A DNA stretch of 64,000 nucleotides. Source: Bacteroidota bacterium (lineage in GTDB: Bacteria; Bacteroidota; Bacteroidia; AKYH767-A; OLB10). The stretch's first letter is position 1. Each line of letters starts with the position of its first letter. Location of the stretch: positions 20,836 through 84,835 of the forward strand of contig JAHEYP010000013.1 in NCBI GenBank assembly GCA_023251535.1, in the 5' to 3' direction. This document shows, one piece after another, positions 19,401-25,506 of this stretch. The notes beneath the pieces are model-generated. The model searched no databases. It had not been told where the DNA came from and was given only the letters and a program-made list of their open reading frames with translations. Both the position numbers and the translations under genes were made by a program.

Positions 19401-21641
19401 AGCAGGCGTTAGTGTTACCGATAAAGTATTAGAATAAACTCCTGAATAGGTTTTCGTGCAACCATTACCATCAGTAACGCTAACTGAATATGATTGTCCG
19501 TTGGTTAATCCGGAGATAGAAACTATTCCTCCTACATTAGTTGAAGTTTGGCTTAATGATCCATTACCAGTATTTGTAATCGTATATAGCGAAGAACCAA
19601 CAGCAGGCAGTCCTCCGAAAATTTGTAAGTTAACGGTTCCACTACATGATGGTGAAGAAGTAATAGTAATTGGATCTAAGAATTTTATCACAACAGGATC
19701 ACCAAGATCGAAACATCCATCACCATCTTGATCATTACTTACTACTCCGTCCCAATCTAAACCATTATCTCCATCATCGGCAGTAATTGCAACTAACACT
19801 AAAGTATTATTAGTAGTTGACAACCCTGGCAAGCTTAATAAAGGAGAACAGCCACCATTTGAGTTTGTACTATATCCACCACTATTTGCTACAGAAAAAT
19901 CTTGATCAGTCCAGAAGTAGCCTGTCCAGTTTGGATCTGTTGCAGGATCATTGGTTGTTGGTCCTCCGGCATTATAAATCGCATAAAACAATTCGGCATT
20001 ATCGAATCCAGGATCATAATCGGGAGGAAGAATATAATCGCCGTTACTAGTTAAATTAAATGCTCCTCCCGGACAAAGTGCTACTGTAGTTGTACCTGCA
20101 GCAGTCGACATTGTTCCATTGGTAACACTTACAGTTGTAGTGCCTGCATTTGAATTACAACATGCAGATCCAGTATAAGTAGCAGTAGGAATAGTTGGAC
20201 CGGAAGGGTCAGAGTAAACTGCTGTAACAGTACATGAACCTCCATTACCCGGAATATTAGGAATAGAATACGCGAATGGCGAAGAAAACGGAGCATTATA
20301 AACAACACTTCCTCCACACGAAGTTGAAATTGTTAAAGTACCTGAAGATGGAAGACATGCCGCTGTTAATGTTCCTGTAACTGTATATACTCCAGTAACG
20401 CAAGGGCTTGCTGATGCAGTTAATGAATTACAATTCGCAGCAGTATACGTTGTAGAAAGAATTGAAGGTGCACCAGCGGCGGAATACACTGCAGAAACAA
20501 CACATGCATTTCCTGTTCCGCATAAATTAGGAATTGAATAATTTATTGTATTTGCAAATGGAGCATTTAAGGTTACACTTCCTCCACATGTATTTGAAAT
20601 AGTAACTGTACCTGTAGTTGGAGGGGCATCTGTTTGTAATATTCCGTTTAATGTATAATTACCTCCTGAACATGCGGTTGGCACAGCAGTTAATAAATTA
20701 CAATTTGTGGTTCCTGCTCCGGAAGCTCCACTATTAGTTTGAGAGAATTGTACAGAACCTGCTTGATTTGCAAAATTCGTCAACAATATCATATACCATT
20801 CACCAGCGACAGCACTGGGAATAGAAGCATTTTCAATAGCTGCGGTGGAATAGCTGCAATCAACAATATTTCCTGCTGATAACCCTGCACACATTGCAGC
20901 TTGCGATGCAAATGGTCCCCAGATGATAAAATCGACATCAATACCTGCACCGGCATTTGTTTGTTGTGAAATATTAAAATCAATAGGTCCCGATGTTTGC
21001 ACATTCATAAAATAGAATGCGGGATTGGGAGCGGATAATAAGCAACCATAAATTCCTGACCCACCTATAGAAGGTACACCTGTGGTATTACAATAATCAT
21101 ATGTTGTTCCAGTACAAAAAGGATCAGCTGCATTACACGCACTATTAGTTCCCGTATTTGTACAAGGTGTTGATGATCTCACACAAATAGAAAACGTACC
21201 GGGATTATCATTCCCATATTCCCAAAAACGAATAAAAATTGTAGCTCCCGGAGTTAGTCCGTTTTGAGCAATGGAAGGCATTAATCCATTTGTACTTCCA
21301 TCATCATCACATGCCAATAATGTTAAACTTCCGCAAGTTCCAGTATAGATAGCCATTCCACCATCAGTAACAACACCAGTATTAGAATCGAAGATTAATG
21401 AACCTGAAGCAGGAACAGTAACTTGAAACCAAACATCACCTCCTGAATAATTCGAACAACCCGGAGCAGGAACACCCGTAGATGCTGTAGCATTCAAATT
21501 AGTGTACTGCGTATATGTACAAACGGTTCCGACAGTTAATGTCGTTGCATTACAAGGATCATCATTAGATGGCACCTGCGCAAAAGAACTGAAGGACAAT
21601 AGTAAAAGCAGAATTGTAAAACCGTAAATTCTAAGCTTCAT
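7458..21641 (-). CDS. giant SprB-repeat adhesin with gliding-type (type B) T9SS sorting domain
   Basis: Secreted surface protein of 4727 residues. Order: signal peptide 1-21 (ends SSFAQ); beta-sandwich domain about 25-150 (GGDVWFQVTVP, CDDDGS); a second domain about 160-310; two homologous units of about 80 residues at 315-495 sharing CGGSV-x3-APF; a proprotein-convertase P-like domain about 800-930 (HTYDSDLELWLQAPNG); about 43 SprB repeats of about 75 residues at 1060-4322 (xxCNGxxxGSA...YTYxWSxG...AGTYTVTATDANGC...EPT); two related Ig-like units; two PKD domains (WTFGDN, 4480-4635); and a gliding-associated C-terminal domain in the last about 90 residues (FIPNAFSPNGDWYNEGF...FKIFDRWGELIY). 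That C-terminal family marks type IX secretion clients. SprB in Flavobacterium is the mobile gliding adhesin; adhesion or gliding is inferred here. A small exported protein lies 8 bases upstream. The N-terminal repeats are far more alike than the C-terminal ones. Confidence 0.93.
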   Translation of the reverse strand: MKLRIYGFTILLLLLSFSSFAQVPSNDDPCNATTLTVGTVCTYTQYTNLNATASTGVPAPGCSNYSGGDVWFQVTVPASGSLIFDSNTGVVTDGGMAIYTGTCGSLTLLACDDDGSTNGLMPSIAQNGLTPGATIFIRFWEYGNDNPGTFSICVRSSTPCTNTGTNSACNAADPFCTGTTYDYCNTTGVPSIGGSGIYGCLLSAPNPAFYFMNVQTSGPIDFNISQQTNAGAGIDVDFIIWGPFASQAAMCAGLSAGNIVDCSYSTAAIENASIPSAVAGEWYMILLTNFANQAGSVQFSQTNSGASGAGTTNCNLLTAVPTACSGGNYTLNGILQTDAPPTTGTVTISNTCGGSVTLNAPFANTINYSIPNLCGTGNACVVSAVYSAAGAPSILSTTYTAANCNSLTASASPCVTGVYTVTGTLTAACLPSSGTLTISTSCGGSVVYNAPFSSPFAYSIPNIPGNGGSCTVTAVYSDPSGPTIPTATYTGSACCNSNAGTTTVSVTNGTMSTAAGTTTVALCPGGAFNLTSNGDYILPPDYDPGFDNAELFYAIYNAGGPTTNDPATDPNWTGYFWTDQDFSVANSGGYSTNSNGGCSPLLSLPGLSTTNNTLVLVAITADDGDNGLDWDGVVSNDQDGDGCFDLGDPVVIKFLDPITITSSPSCSGTVNLQIFGGLPAVGSSLYTITNTGNGSLSQTSTNVGGIVSISGLTNGQSYSVSVTDGNGCTKTYSGVYSNTLSVTLTPASSTVCQGSCTNLTAAVNSVGGNISFNSTQCTPQIPDGGISSACHTGPASCAGSWASSGIVVSGVCDPTWDTGDYLTVCLDITHTYDSDLELWLQAPNGTYYLLSNNNGGGGNNYSGTCFSATAATNITAGTAPFAGSYKPEGGAGNFAALNGTPTNGTWTLFVADNTTGDVGSINNWSITFFNPSTYTYVWSPTAGLSATNTLTPSACPTSTTTYTITVTNACGCTATASSTVNVTLPVTPTFNAIGPICSGSVAPTLPTTSTNGITGTWLPATISNTATGTYNFTPAAGQCATTTSVTVTVANSLTINAAITNPLCSGGATGAIDITPSGGSAPYTYVWSNGSSNEDISGLTAGSYTVTVTSADGCTATSSNNLVNPTVLTVSITATTNVLCNGAATGSATAAASGGTSGYTYQWSSGSSTATASSLSAGTYTVTATDANGCTVTTTATITEPTLLTVNIPSTTNVLCDGAATGSATALASGGTSGYTYQWSTGSSTATASSLAAGTYTVTATDANGCTATTTANIAEPTLLTVSITATTDVLCNGAATGSATSLATGGTTGYTYQWSTGSSTATASSLAAGTYTVTATDANGCTATTTAIINEPSLLSISITSTTDELCNGAATGSATALASGGTSGYTYQWSSGSATATASSLAAGTYTVTATDANGCTATTTVVISEPTLLTVSITATTDVICNGMTTGSATAAASGGTSGYAFLWSTGSTSATASSLAAGTYTVTVADANGCTSSITAAIVEPPVLNVGIVSTIDVLCNGASTGSATSLASGGTSGYTYLWSTGSITATASSLPAGVFTVTATDANGCKSTTTATILEPTLLAVSIAATTDVLCSGASTGSAMASAADGTPGYTYQWSSGSLTSSATSLTAGTYTVTATDANGCTSSTTAVINEPTLLTVSIAATVDVLCNGGNSGSATAAASGGTSSYSYLWSTGSATATASSLSAGTYTVTATDNNGCTSTTTATISEPTLLSVSISTSSNVLCNGGNSGSATALAAGGASPYSYQWSSGSTIANATSLTAGTYTVTATDANGCSSTTSVVITEPTLLSVSITSITDANCNGAANGSATALASSGTATYTYQWSSGSATATANSLVAGTYTVTATDANGCTALTTATINEPTLLTIAITSTTNVLCNGAATGDATALASGGTTIYTYQWSSGSATATANSLAAGTYTVTATDANGCTASTTANISEPSLLTVSIAAITDELCNGGSTGSATALASGGVSSYTYQWSSGSNSATASSLSIGTYTVTATDANGCTVSTTATITEPTAVAVNIASSSNVLCNGGNTGSATALASGGTSAYTYLWSTGTATATISSLVAGNYIVTATDANGCTAMNSILITQPSVLNVAIPTSVNILCNGNSTGSATALASGGTANYTYIWSTGSVVATANNLSAGTYTVTTTDANGCTSSNNVVINEPTALSISITSSTNVLCNSNASGSATAIASGGTSGYSYSWSNGATGSVNSGLVAATYSVTVTDANGCTATTSITISQPSALSNAISSSTNILCNGGNTGSATALASGGVSPYSYLWSSGNATATATSLISGIYTVTATDANGCTSLASVTLTQPTALVASIATVQSISCYGGSDGILGASAVGGVTPYQYQWSNGSVTANANNISAGTIYTVTVLDGNGCTATNSLSIGQPSQLQITLNSSVDVLCFGGNTGSINTTSSGGTSPYTYSWSTGASTASISVLVAGVYTLTVTDSKGCVKNLTQIISEPAVIANTIASVNNVSCFGSNDGSLQINTTGGNPAYTYQWSPNVSSSFSASNLSAGTYTVTVTDQSGCKKTISTSITQPTVLSNTISVSNVTCNGGSNGTLTATPAGGTATYTYQWLPVGGSTSSASGLTAGNYSVIVTDANGCTTQTNATVNAAAAIGLTMSSTSSACGASTGSASVVASGGAGGYSFAWSPISGNASTLNSIASGAYQVTVTDANGCSSQSNVNVASLGGPTVAISSSSNVSCFGGSNGSATVSVSSGVAPYTYTWSPSGGSAATASSLTAGNFSVNVADANGCISAANIIITQPTALSSNVVTSAANCNHPDGVATVFPAGGISPYTYNWSSGGVAGSSLSAFTPGSYTVTVTDSRSCTSVTSFAIGNTAGPTVSVSSSSPVSCPGGSNGQINISSVNGISPYTYLWSDGSVFPNLSGVSSGTYTVTITDANGCTANTSASISSLPAMLLTLSSTTAACNNSNGSASVSIVNGISPYAYTWSSGAVTANTGNTLIAGSYSVTVMDINGCTATGNVSVSNAGGPVPSVASSNNVTCFGLTNGSASIAVSSGATPYIYQWFPSGGSGASASNLAAGNYSVNVTDANGCVANVAIVIGSPTALSVSSTPTDVLCNGGNNGSISTLVSGGTTPYTYLWNTGSLASTVSGVVAGNYTVTVTDSHNCSSSIITNVAAPSVISVPVVVSNNNCNGGTSGSIQVNASGGVSPYSYLWSTGYTAGSLLSNLSANTYSVTVTDANGCIKNTSASVTQTSALSATTSITNATCNASNGGTVLTVQGGTSPYTYLWSNGSITNTISNVVAGNYTVTVTDFYGCTFSNTYQVNNVGAPTLTLQSVTNVLCNNASTGAASVQISGGVSPYVYSWLPSGGAGSSASSLHAGNYSVTATDANGCQVSLPITITEPTAINISLTTTDASCGNSNGTVTSVVTGGTGAYTYHWNSSAVNTSSLSLLAPGNYSFSITDANGCVATQNYNIAAQGGPTVALATLSNVSCYGGSNASASVSLSGGVGPFTYAWIPSGGSSSSASGLTAGNYTVNVTDANGCLTPFGLTITQPDSISLALNSSASTCGLSNGAITTSVSGGTANYSFLWSNAAVASQITNVSSGVYTVTVTDAHSCTISRSSTIVGYPSPLVSLTTQTNVSCNGGANGSAQISVNASSSINSYAWSNGSVTQNILNLTAGNYTVTVTDLNGCTGSISVTITQPAAISISPSTTNASCGQANGSASVSISGGTSPFAYLWSNGYTTSGINNVIAAAYSVTVSDANGCTKNQSVAVANNGAPNLTLSSVTHVLCHGNSTGAILASISGGASPYSYSWTPSGGNALQASQLPAGGYTLTATDQNGCIAAISTTINEPNAITANVSTTPASCNQLNGSIAISASGGTGSLSYQWNNGASASSLNNIAAGAYTLTITDANTCVSTQTYAVPGLGGPSVSVVSTGNASCFGKSDGTATVLASSGNAPYTYNWIPSGGNQPIADSLSAGAYTVNVTDVNGCLTSVNIAISEPTAVTPSVTGLQMVHCYGQSNGTASIQTTGGSGVYSYLWSNGTSAASSSSLPLGNYTVTVTDSNGCTGLTTFSIAQPDSLVIDTLLLNNISCNALSDGSASVSVVGGTSPYQYQWSNPAYTSAVVYNMPAGNYTVTVTDNNGCTTKKSLSLVQPSPLVVNSVVDSVKCAGGNTGSIALTVSGSTSPYQYNWSSGAIGSTIQHLVAGTYSVTVTDYNGCADTITAIVFEPDTLDINTAITNVRCAGQPTGSVLVTPTGGVAPYSIVWNNNLVVGFTPTSINAGNYSAIITDANSCTSSITTLITQPTVLNAVVAMPPTLCIGQFVTLQVNTSGGTPAYHYQWSNGAITDTVTVNPTISTSYAVTVTDANGCVVPIINTNVNVYPPLSLSLSVSNDTICDGQSVLLNTVAAGGNGGPYSYQWNNTMTGSSQTVSPDSTTSYSVILTDGCGTPFVQLSQNVVVNPTPIPDFIPNSIKQCMPVTAVFVSTSQTTTGSTYSWTFGDNTSGSGSSPHHYYGAPGVYDVALTVTNTYGCSASITKTDVVTVYDLPTAGFAADQSVVEILTPQVTLLNHSNGATMFNWTFGDNSSSVEYSPTHTYNDTGSYQIQLIAISQHGCRDTAYETIHVMPDFSVFIPNAFSPNGDWYNEGFTGYGVGIKSASFKIFDRWGELIYASDSLGKPWDGTFSKSGALCAEGIYVYLFDIISFDDEPHQYSGRVSLVR
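9585..13670 (-). repeat. two-unit (A/B) superrepeat within the SprB array
   Basis: Repeats 22-39 alternate between two types. Type A opens with forms such as ASCGQANG and ends in a GGP/GAP linker; type B opens with VSCFGGSNG-like sequence, often carries W-x-PSGG, and ends in I-[TSN]-[QE]-P. Eight A/B pairs are visible, interrupted only by repeats 28-29. The period is about 151 residues (about 450 bp). Confidence 0.7.
14585..18232 (-). repeat. near-identical block of SprB repeats 2-17
   Basis: These 16 units of about 76 residues share long identical stretches such as GTYTVTATDANGCT and SATALASGGTSGYTYQW, unlike the more diverged downstream repeats. This points to recent expansion or gene conversion. 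It is also the part most at risk of collapse in short-read assemblies. Confidence 0.75.
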
Positions 21642-21649
21642 AGGCCTGT

Positions 21650-22045
21650 CTATTTTGAGTTCATTACCTTAAAATATTCATCCAGAAAATTCACTGACAT
21701 TTTTTTCTGAAGGAATATTCCTTTTAATTGTTCAGAAGGATATTCACTCGTAACGGTTACTTCTATTTTATTTTTTTCAAGAAATGCAATTTGCAAAACT
21801 TGATTATTCTCTCTTAAAAATCCATAATTTATTTCTACATCCTTTGCAGAACTTACATTACCTACTTCAATTGAATATGCTTTACCAACACCAGAAAACA
21901 GTGGAGCGCCTAATAGCTTATTTGAATTTAACTTTTGCTGAACGTCGGGCGACATACGATTTATATCGAATGAAAAATTCGACTGCGCCGAAACTGTTCC
22001 GACAAAAAATAATAGCACAAGTGATAATAGTAAATTTTTTACCAT
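21650..22045 (-). CDS. small exported protein encoded directly upstream of the giant adhesin
   Basis: Protein of 131 residues that I do not recognise. Residues 1-20 form a clear signal peptide (hydrophobic LLLSLVLLFFVG, cleavage near VSAQS), so it should leave the cytoplasm. The mature part of about 110 residues is predicted mixed alpha/beta with no cysteines, no lipobox and no sorting domain. Its stop lies 8 bases before the giant adhesin's ATG on the same strand, so the two are almost certainly co-transcribed and it is first in the unit. By position it could be a periplasmic partner, a chaperone or an adhesin-associated factor, but that is inference. It lacks the size and motifs of SprF/PorP-type partners. 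Confidence 0.7.
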   Translation of the reverse strand: MVKNLLLSLVLLFFVGTVSAQSNFSFDINRMSPDVQQKLNSNKLLGAPLFSGVGKAYSIEVGNVSSAKDVEINYGFLRENNQVLQIAFLEKNKIEVTVTSEYPSEQLKGIFLQKKMSVNFLDEYFKVMNSK

Positions 22046-22461
22046 GCTTGAATAATTAAACTACTAATGAAGCCCATTCACTTGGAGGATAAAGAAAAGC
22101 CGCCCTGATTCTAGGCTAATATAACAAAAAATAAAATATGAAGAAAGAATTCGACTTCTACATATTCAACAGGGAAATAAGCTACCTAAACAAGATTATG
22201 CCACCTCTGAACAGGATATATAAAACCGGAAGGAATCAAATGATCGCTATACTTCAATTATTCAAGTCGATAAAACATCATACAAATTAGATGTTCCAAC
22301 AAATATCAGCTAAAAACTGTAATTGTTTTATTTCATTGATTGCTGATACATCTGTATTGCGAGAGATTTCATCAACCAAATCTCGGCTTAACCTCAAATT
22401 CTAACGTCCCTCTCAAAATTGGTATAAAATAAAAAAGCTCATCCGAAGATGAGCTTTTCTG
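22046..22461. other. non-coding gap between the adhesin operon and tRNA-Leu
   Basis: AT-rich stretch with no convincing gene. It contains an ATG-initiated 50-codon plus-strand frame at 22138-22290, starting MKKEFDFYIFNREISYL, that has no recognisable domain. A minus-strand open stretch of about 37 codons near 22291-22400 has protein-like composition but no ATG and an upstream stop. Both could be gene remnants. The upstream control region of the adhesin operon must lie here, but no clear TAnnTTTG box was found. The terminator of tRNA-Leu is at its right edge. Confidence 0.5.
22433..22458 (-). terminator. terminator of tRNA-Leu
   Basis: Perfect 11-bp arms AAAAGCTCATC and GATGAGCTTTT around a CGAA loop. 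On the minus strand the hairpin ends in a T run and begins 3 bases past the tRNA-Leu discriminator base. Confidence 0.85.
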
Positions 22462-22546
22462 TACCCGGGATCGGAGTCGAACCGATACGGCTGTTAAGGC
22501 CACAGGATTTTAAGTCCTGCGTGTCTACCAATTCCACCACCTGGGC
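22462..22546 (-). tRNA. tRNA-Leu (anticodon UAA)
   Basis: An 85-nt minus-strand tRNA with a long variable arm, as expected for leucine. The anticodon stem CAGGA/TCCTG encloses CTTAAAA, giving anticodon UAA. The D-arm GTGGAATTGGTAGACAC and the T-arm ATCGG/CCGAT with TTCGACT are standard. The 3' CCA is not encoded. The acceptor stem GCCCAGG/CCCGGGT contains an A5-C68 mismatch and a G1-U72 wobble, both unusual. It lies downstream of tRNA-Gly on the same strand. Confidence 0.92.
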
Positions 22547-22646
22547 AACTATTATAATGACAGAGTTTCCTCTTACTATAATACTTTTTTTTAGTGCTGG
22601 GGATTACAATAACTTGTAAAACCCTCAGAAACAATAAGTTTCAACT

Positions 22647-22670
22647 AAAAAGCCTCCGTAGACTGGAGGC
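22647..22670 (-). terminator. terminator of tRNA-Gly
   Basis: Arms GCCTCC (22652-22657) and GGAGGC (22665-22670), with five T residues on the minus strand directly after the stem. It starts 2 bases after the tRNA-Gly CCA end, so the two tRNAs seem to be separate transcripts or a leaky pair. Confidence 0.75.
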
Positions 22671-22672
22671 CT

Positions 22673-22748
22673 TGGAGCGAAAGACGGGGGTCGAACCCGC
22701 GACCTCGACCTTGGCAAGGTCGCGCTCTACCAACTGAGCTACTTTCGC
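22673..22748 (-). tRNA. tRNA-Gly (anticodon GCC)
   Basis: A 76-nt minus-strand tRNA including an encoded CCA. The acceptor GCGAAAG/CTTTCGC is fully paired, the D-arm is GCTCAGTTGGTAGAGC, and the anticodon stem CGACC/GGTCG encloses TTGCCAA, giving anticodon GCC. The T-arm is GCGGG/CCCGT with TTCGACC. The promoter at 22813-22845 serves it. Confidence 0.95.
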
Positions 22749-22812
22749 TTATTTCCTGTTTTAGGACTTTAAAGAACTGCGATCAAAACGGTAAACTTTT
22801 TTGATCGGGTTG

Positions 22813-22845
22813 CAAAAGTAAGTCGTCAGGGGGCTTTTCACCAAA
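22813..22845 (-). promoter_or_regulatory. promoter for tRNA-Gly
   Basis: Minus strand: TTTG (22845-22842), 21-bp spacer, TACTTTTG (22820-22813), both exact. The -33 TTTG is part of a TAAATTTG octamer, so two -7-like boxes lie 29 bp apart. The promoter sits between the mutS stop and the tRNA, leaving a leader of about 55 nt to be processed. Confidence 0.75.
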
Positions 22846-22856
22846 TTTATCGACAT

Positions 22857-25475
22857 TTATTTTACTTTCTCCCTCGTAATCAACTTCTTAATTTCATTTA
22901 GCTTCATCAAAGCTTCTACTGGAGTAAGGGAATTTATGTCGGTATTAGAGATTTCGTCTCGGATTTGGAGCAATAAGGGGTCATCGAGTTGGAAGAAACT
23001 CAACTGAAATTGATCCTTTGCATTTTCTACCAGCGCCGCTGCTCCGCCTTCGTGCAAATCGTGGTTCTTTTCAAGAGTAAGGAGCATCTCCCCTGCTCTT
23101 TTCAATACTGCATTTGGCATTCCGGCCATTTTAGCTACGTGAATTCCAAAGCTATGTTCGCTACCGCCTGGCACTAACTTCCTCAAAAACAAGATCTGAT
23201 TTCCGCTCTCGCGAATAGCAATATTGTAGTTTTTAATTCGCCCGAATACTGCCGCCATTTCATTTAACTCGTGATAATGGGTTGCAAATAATGTTTTAGG
23301 GCGCGCAGCAGGTTGCTGATGTAAATACTCAGCAATAGCCCAAGCAATAGAAATTCCATCGTAAGTTGAAGTCCCTCTACCAATCTCATCTAATAACACT
23401 AAACTGCGATTCGAAATATTATGCAGAATACTTGCCGTTTCATTCATCTCCACCATGAAAGTTGATTCTCCTTGCGAGATATTGTCGGAAGCCCCTACTC
23501 TTGTGAATATTTTATCTACCCAACCTATTTCGGCACTTTCTGCAGGTACAAAAGCACCAATTTGAGCAAGCAATACTATTAAAGCAGTTTGTCGCAATAA
23601 GGCTGATTTACCTGCCATATTCGGACCGGTAATCATGATTATTTGCTGCTCTTCATCATCTAAGAAAACATCATTCGGAATGTACGAATCACCGAGCGGC
23701 AATTGCTTTTCTAATACAGGATGTCGGCCTTGTTTTATATTGATGGCAAGACCTTCATTCATCACCGGACGCACATAATTATTCACTACTGCGCCTTTAG
23801 CAAATGAGCGTAAACAATCAAGGCGTGCTAGCTGATTCGCATTCTGCTGCAATGCAGGAATATACTCCGCCATTGTTGAAAGCAACTCACTGTAAAGTTG
23901 TTCTTCTATCACTTGAATTTTCCCTTCGGCACCAAGAATTTTCTCTTCGTATTGCTTTAGTTCTTCAGTAATATATCGCTCTGCATTTGCTAAAGTTTGC
24001 TTGCGCACCCATCCTTCAGGAACTTTATGTTTATGCGTATTGGTTACTTCAATATAATATCCGAAAACATTATTGTATGCAATTTTTAAAGAAGTAATTC
24101 CAGTGCGTTCAACTTCTTCGCGTTGTATTTTCAAAAGATAATCTTTCCCCTCGTAAGCAATCGCTCTTAAGTCATCCAGCTCTGCTGAATATCCTTCTTT
24201 AATAATACCTCCTTTCGCTACTACTGCCGGCGCATCATCTGCCAAAGATCGATCGAGCAATTCTAATAATTGCAAACAAGGATTAATTAAGTCTGCCGAT
24301 TTTATTAGTGCCGGATGATTACTCTCCAAACAAACCGTGCGCAAAGGTTGCAATGCATGAATTCCTCTTCGCAATTGCACAGCTTCTCGCGGCGTTAATT
24401 TTCTTATTGCAATACGTGATGCTAATCGTTCAAAATCTCCAACTTGTTTGAGATGTTTTTCAACCTCTTCCGCTAACGTCATTTCATTTACAAACAATGA
24501 AACAATATCATGTCGATCGGTAATTACCGCCAAATCTTTTAGAGGCATCAACAACCAACGACGCAACAAACGCGAACCCATTGGCGATACTGTAAAGTCA
24601 ACTACATCTAATAATGTTGTTGCTTTATCATGAGGAGATGAAACTAACTCTAGATTTCGAATTGTAAATCGGTCGAGCCAAACAAATTTATCTTCTTCAA
24701 TACGAGAAACCGATTGAATATGCGATAACGAAGTAAGTTGCGTTTGTTGAACATAATGCAATGCAGCTCCTGCAGCAACAACTGCCGATGTCATTTCATG
24801 AATACCGAATCCTTTCAACGACAAGGTGCCAAATTGCTTCAATAATGTTTCTTCTGCGAATTGCATTTGAAACACCCACTCATCGATTGGATAAGTATAA
24901 AAACGACTTCCGAATTTATCTTTAAAATCAGACACATCCTTTCGTGTCATTAATACTTCCGAAGGATTGAAACTCTGCAATAATTTATCGATATAATCAG
25001 CATTCCCTTCAGCTACAAAAAACTCGCCAGTAGATGCATCTAACAAAGCAAGACCGGTTAACCCTGATGAGGGAAAACAAATTGCAGCAAGGAAATTATT
25101 CGATTTATGGTCTAAAATTTTATCACTAAAAGCTGTTCCAGGAGTAATTACTTCCGTAACACCTCTTTTAACAATTTTCTTGGTCATTTTAGGATCTTCG
25201 AGCTGATCACAAATGGCCACCCTTAATCCCGATCGAACTAATTTTGGTAAATAGGTCTCGAGGGAATGATGCGGAAATCCTGCTAAATCCATCTCTGATG
25301 CCGACCCGTTACTTCTCTTCGTGAGCACGATACCCAGTGCTTTTGAGGCTTTTACAGCATCTTCATTAAAGGTTTCATAAAAGTCGCCAACGCGAAACAA
25401 TAGTAAGGCGTCGGGGTATTTCGCCTTAATACTGTTATATTGTTTCATTAAAGGTGTTTCTTCTTTCACTGTCAT
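22857..25475 (-). CDS. mutS: DNA mismatch repair protein MutS
   Basis: Mismatch recognition ATPase of 872 residues, the usual MutS1 length. The mismatch-reading F-x-E motif is F32-Y33-E34 in GDFYETF. Connector, lever and clamp domains fill the middle. The C-terminal ABC-type ATPase has Walker A GPNMAGKS at residues 617-624, a STFMVEM segment with SQGES just before it, Walker B LVLLDEIGRGTSTYDG and the ATHYHEL histidine switch. Presence of F-x-E separates it from MutS2 and from the MutS paralogs lacking the mismatch domain. ATG at 25475 is supported by alignment of the N-terminus with known MutS. It is divergent from the RNA methyltransferase gene, whose promoter lies between the two starts. 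Confidence 0.97.
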   Translation of the reverse strand: MTVKEETPLMKQYNSIKAKYPDALLLFRVGDFYETFNEDAVKASKALGIVLTKRSNGSASEMDLAGFPHHSLETYLPKLVRSGLRVAICDQLEDPKMTKKIVKRGVTEVITPGTAFSDKILDHKSNNFLAAICFPSSGLTGLALLDASTGEFFVAEGNADYIDKLLQSFNPSEVLMTRKDVSDFKDKFGSRFYTYPIDEWVFQMQFAEETLLKQFGTLSLKGFGIHEMTSAVVAAGAALHYVQQTQLTSLSHIQSVSRIEEDKFVWLDRFTIRNLELVSSPHDKATTLLDVVDFTVSPMGSRLLRRWLLMPLKDLAVITDRHDIVSLFVNEMTLAEEVEKHLKQVGDFERLASRIAIRKLTPREAVQLRRGIHALQPLRTVCLESNHPALIKSADLINPCLQLLELLDRSLADDAPAVVAKGGIIKEGYSAELDDLRAIAYEGKDYLLKIQREEVERTGITSLKIAYNNVFGYYIEVTNTHKHKVPEGWVRKQTLANAERYITEELKQYEEKILGAEGKIQVIEEQLYSELLSTMAEYIPALQQNANQLARLDCLRSFAKGAVVNNYVRPVMNEGLAINIKQGRHPVLEKQLPLGDSYIPNDVFLDDEEQQIIMITGPNMAGKSALLRQTALIVLLAQIGAFVPAESAEIGWVDKIFTRVGASDNISQGESTFMVEMNETASILHNISNRSLVLLDEIGRGTSTYDGISIAWAIAEYLHQQPAARPKTLFATHYHELNEMAAVFGRIKNYNIAIRESGNQILFLRKLVPGGSEHSFGIHVAKMAGMPNAVLKRAGEMLLTLEKNHDLHEGGAAALVENAKDQFQLSFFQLDDPLLLQIRDEISNTDINSLTPVEALMKLNEIKKLITREKVK

Positions 25476-25478
25476 TTC

Positions 25479-25486
25479 TAACTTTG
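25479..25486 (+). promoter_or_regulatory. -7 promoter element for the RNA methyltransferase/ruvC pair
   Basis: TAACTTTG matches TAnnTTTG exactly. It lies in the 31-bp gap between the divergent mutS and methyltransferase starts and ends 20 bases before the GTG at 25507. No clear -33 box is visible. Confidence 0.5.
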
Positions 25487-25506
25487 CCGGATAAAGATAA
25501 TCGAAA

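Noticed and set aside
7458..21641. Many open frames of 60-130 codons on both strands inside the giant adhesin gene
   Set aside because: They arise from the repetitive sequence, recur at the repeat period in other frames and have no start signals; they are shadows.
22138..22290. 50-codon frame (starting MKKEFDFYIFNREISYL) upstream of the adhesin operon
   Set aside because: A short stretch recalls the start of polyphosphate kinase (FNRE-S-L), but the similarity stops after a few residues and no promoter is seen; at most a remnant.
22291..22401. Minus-strand open stretch of about 37 codons with protein-like composition
   Set aside because: No ATG, a stop codon directly upstream in frame and no recognisable domain; too short to call a pseudogene.
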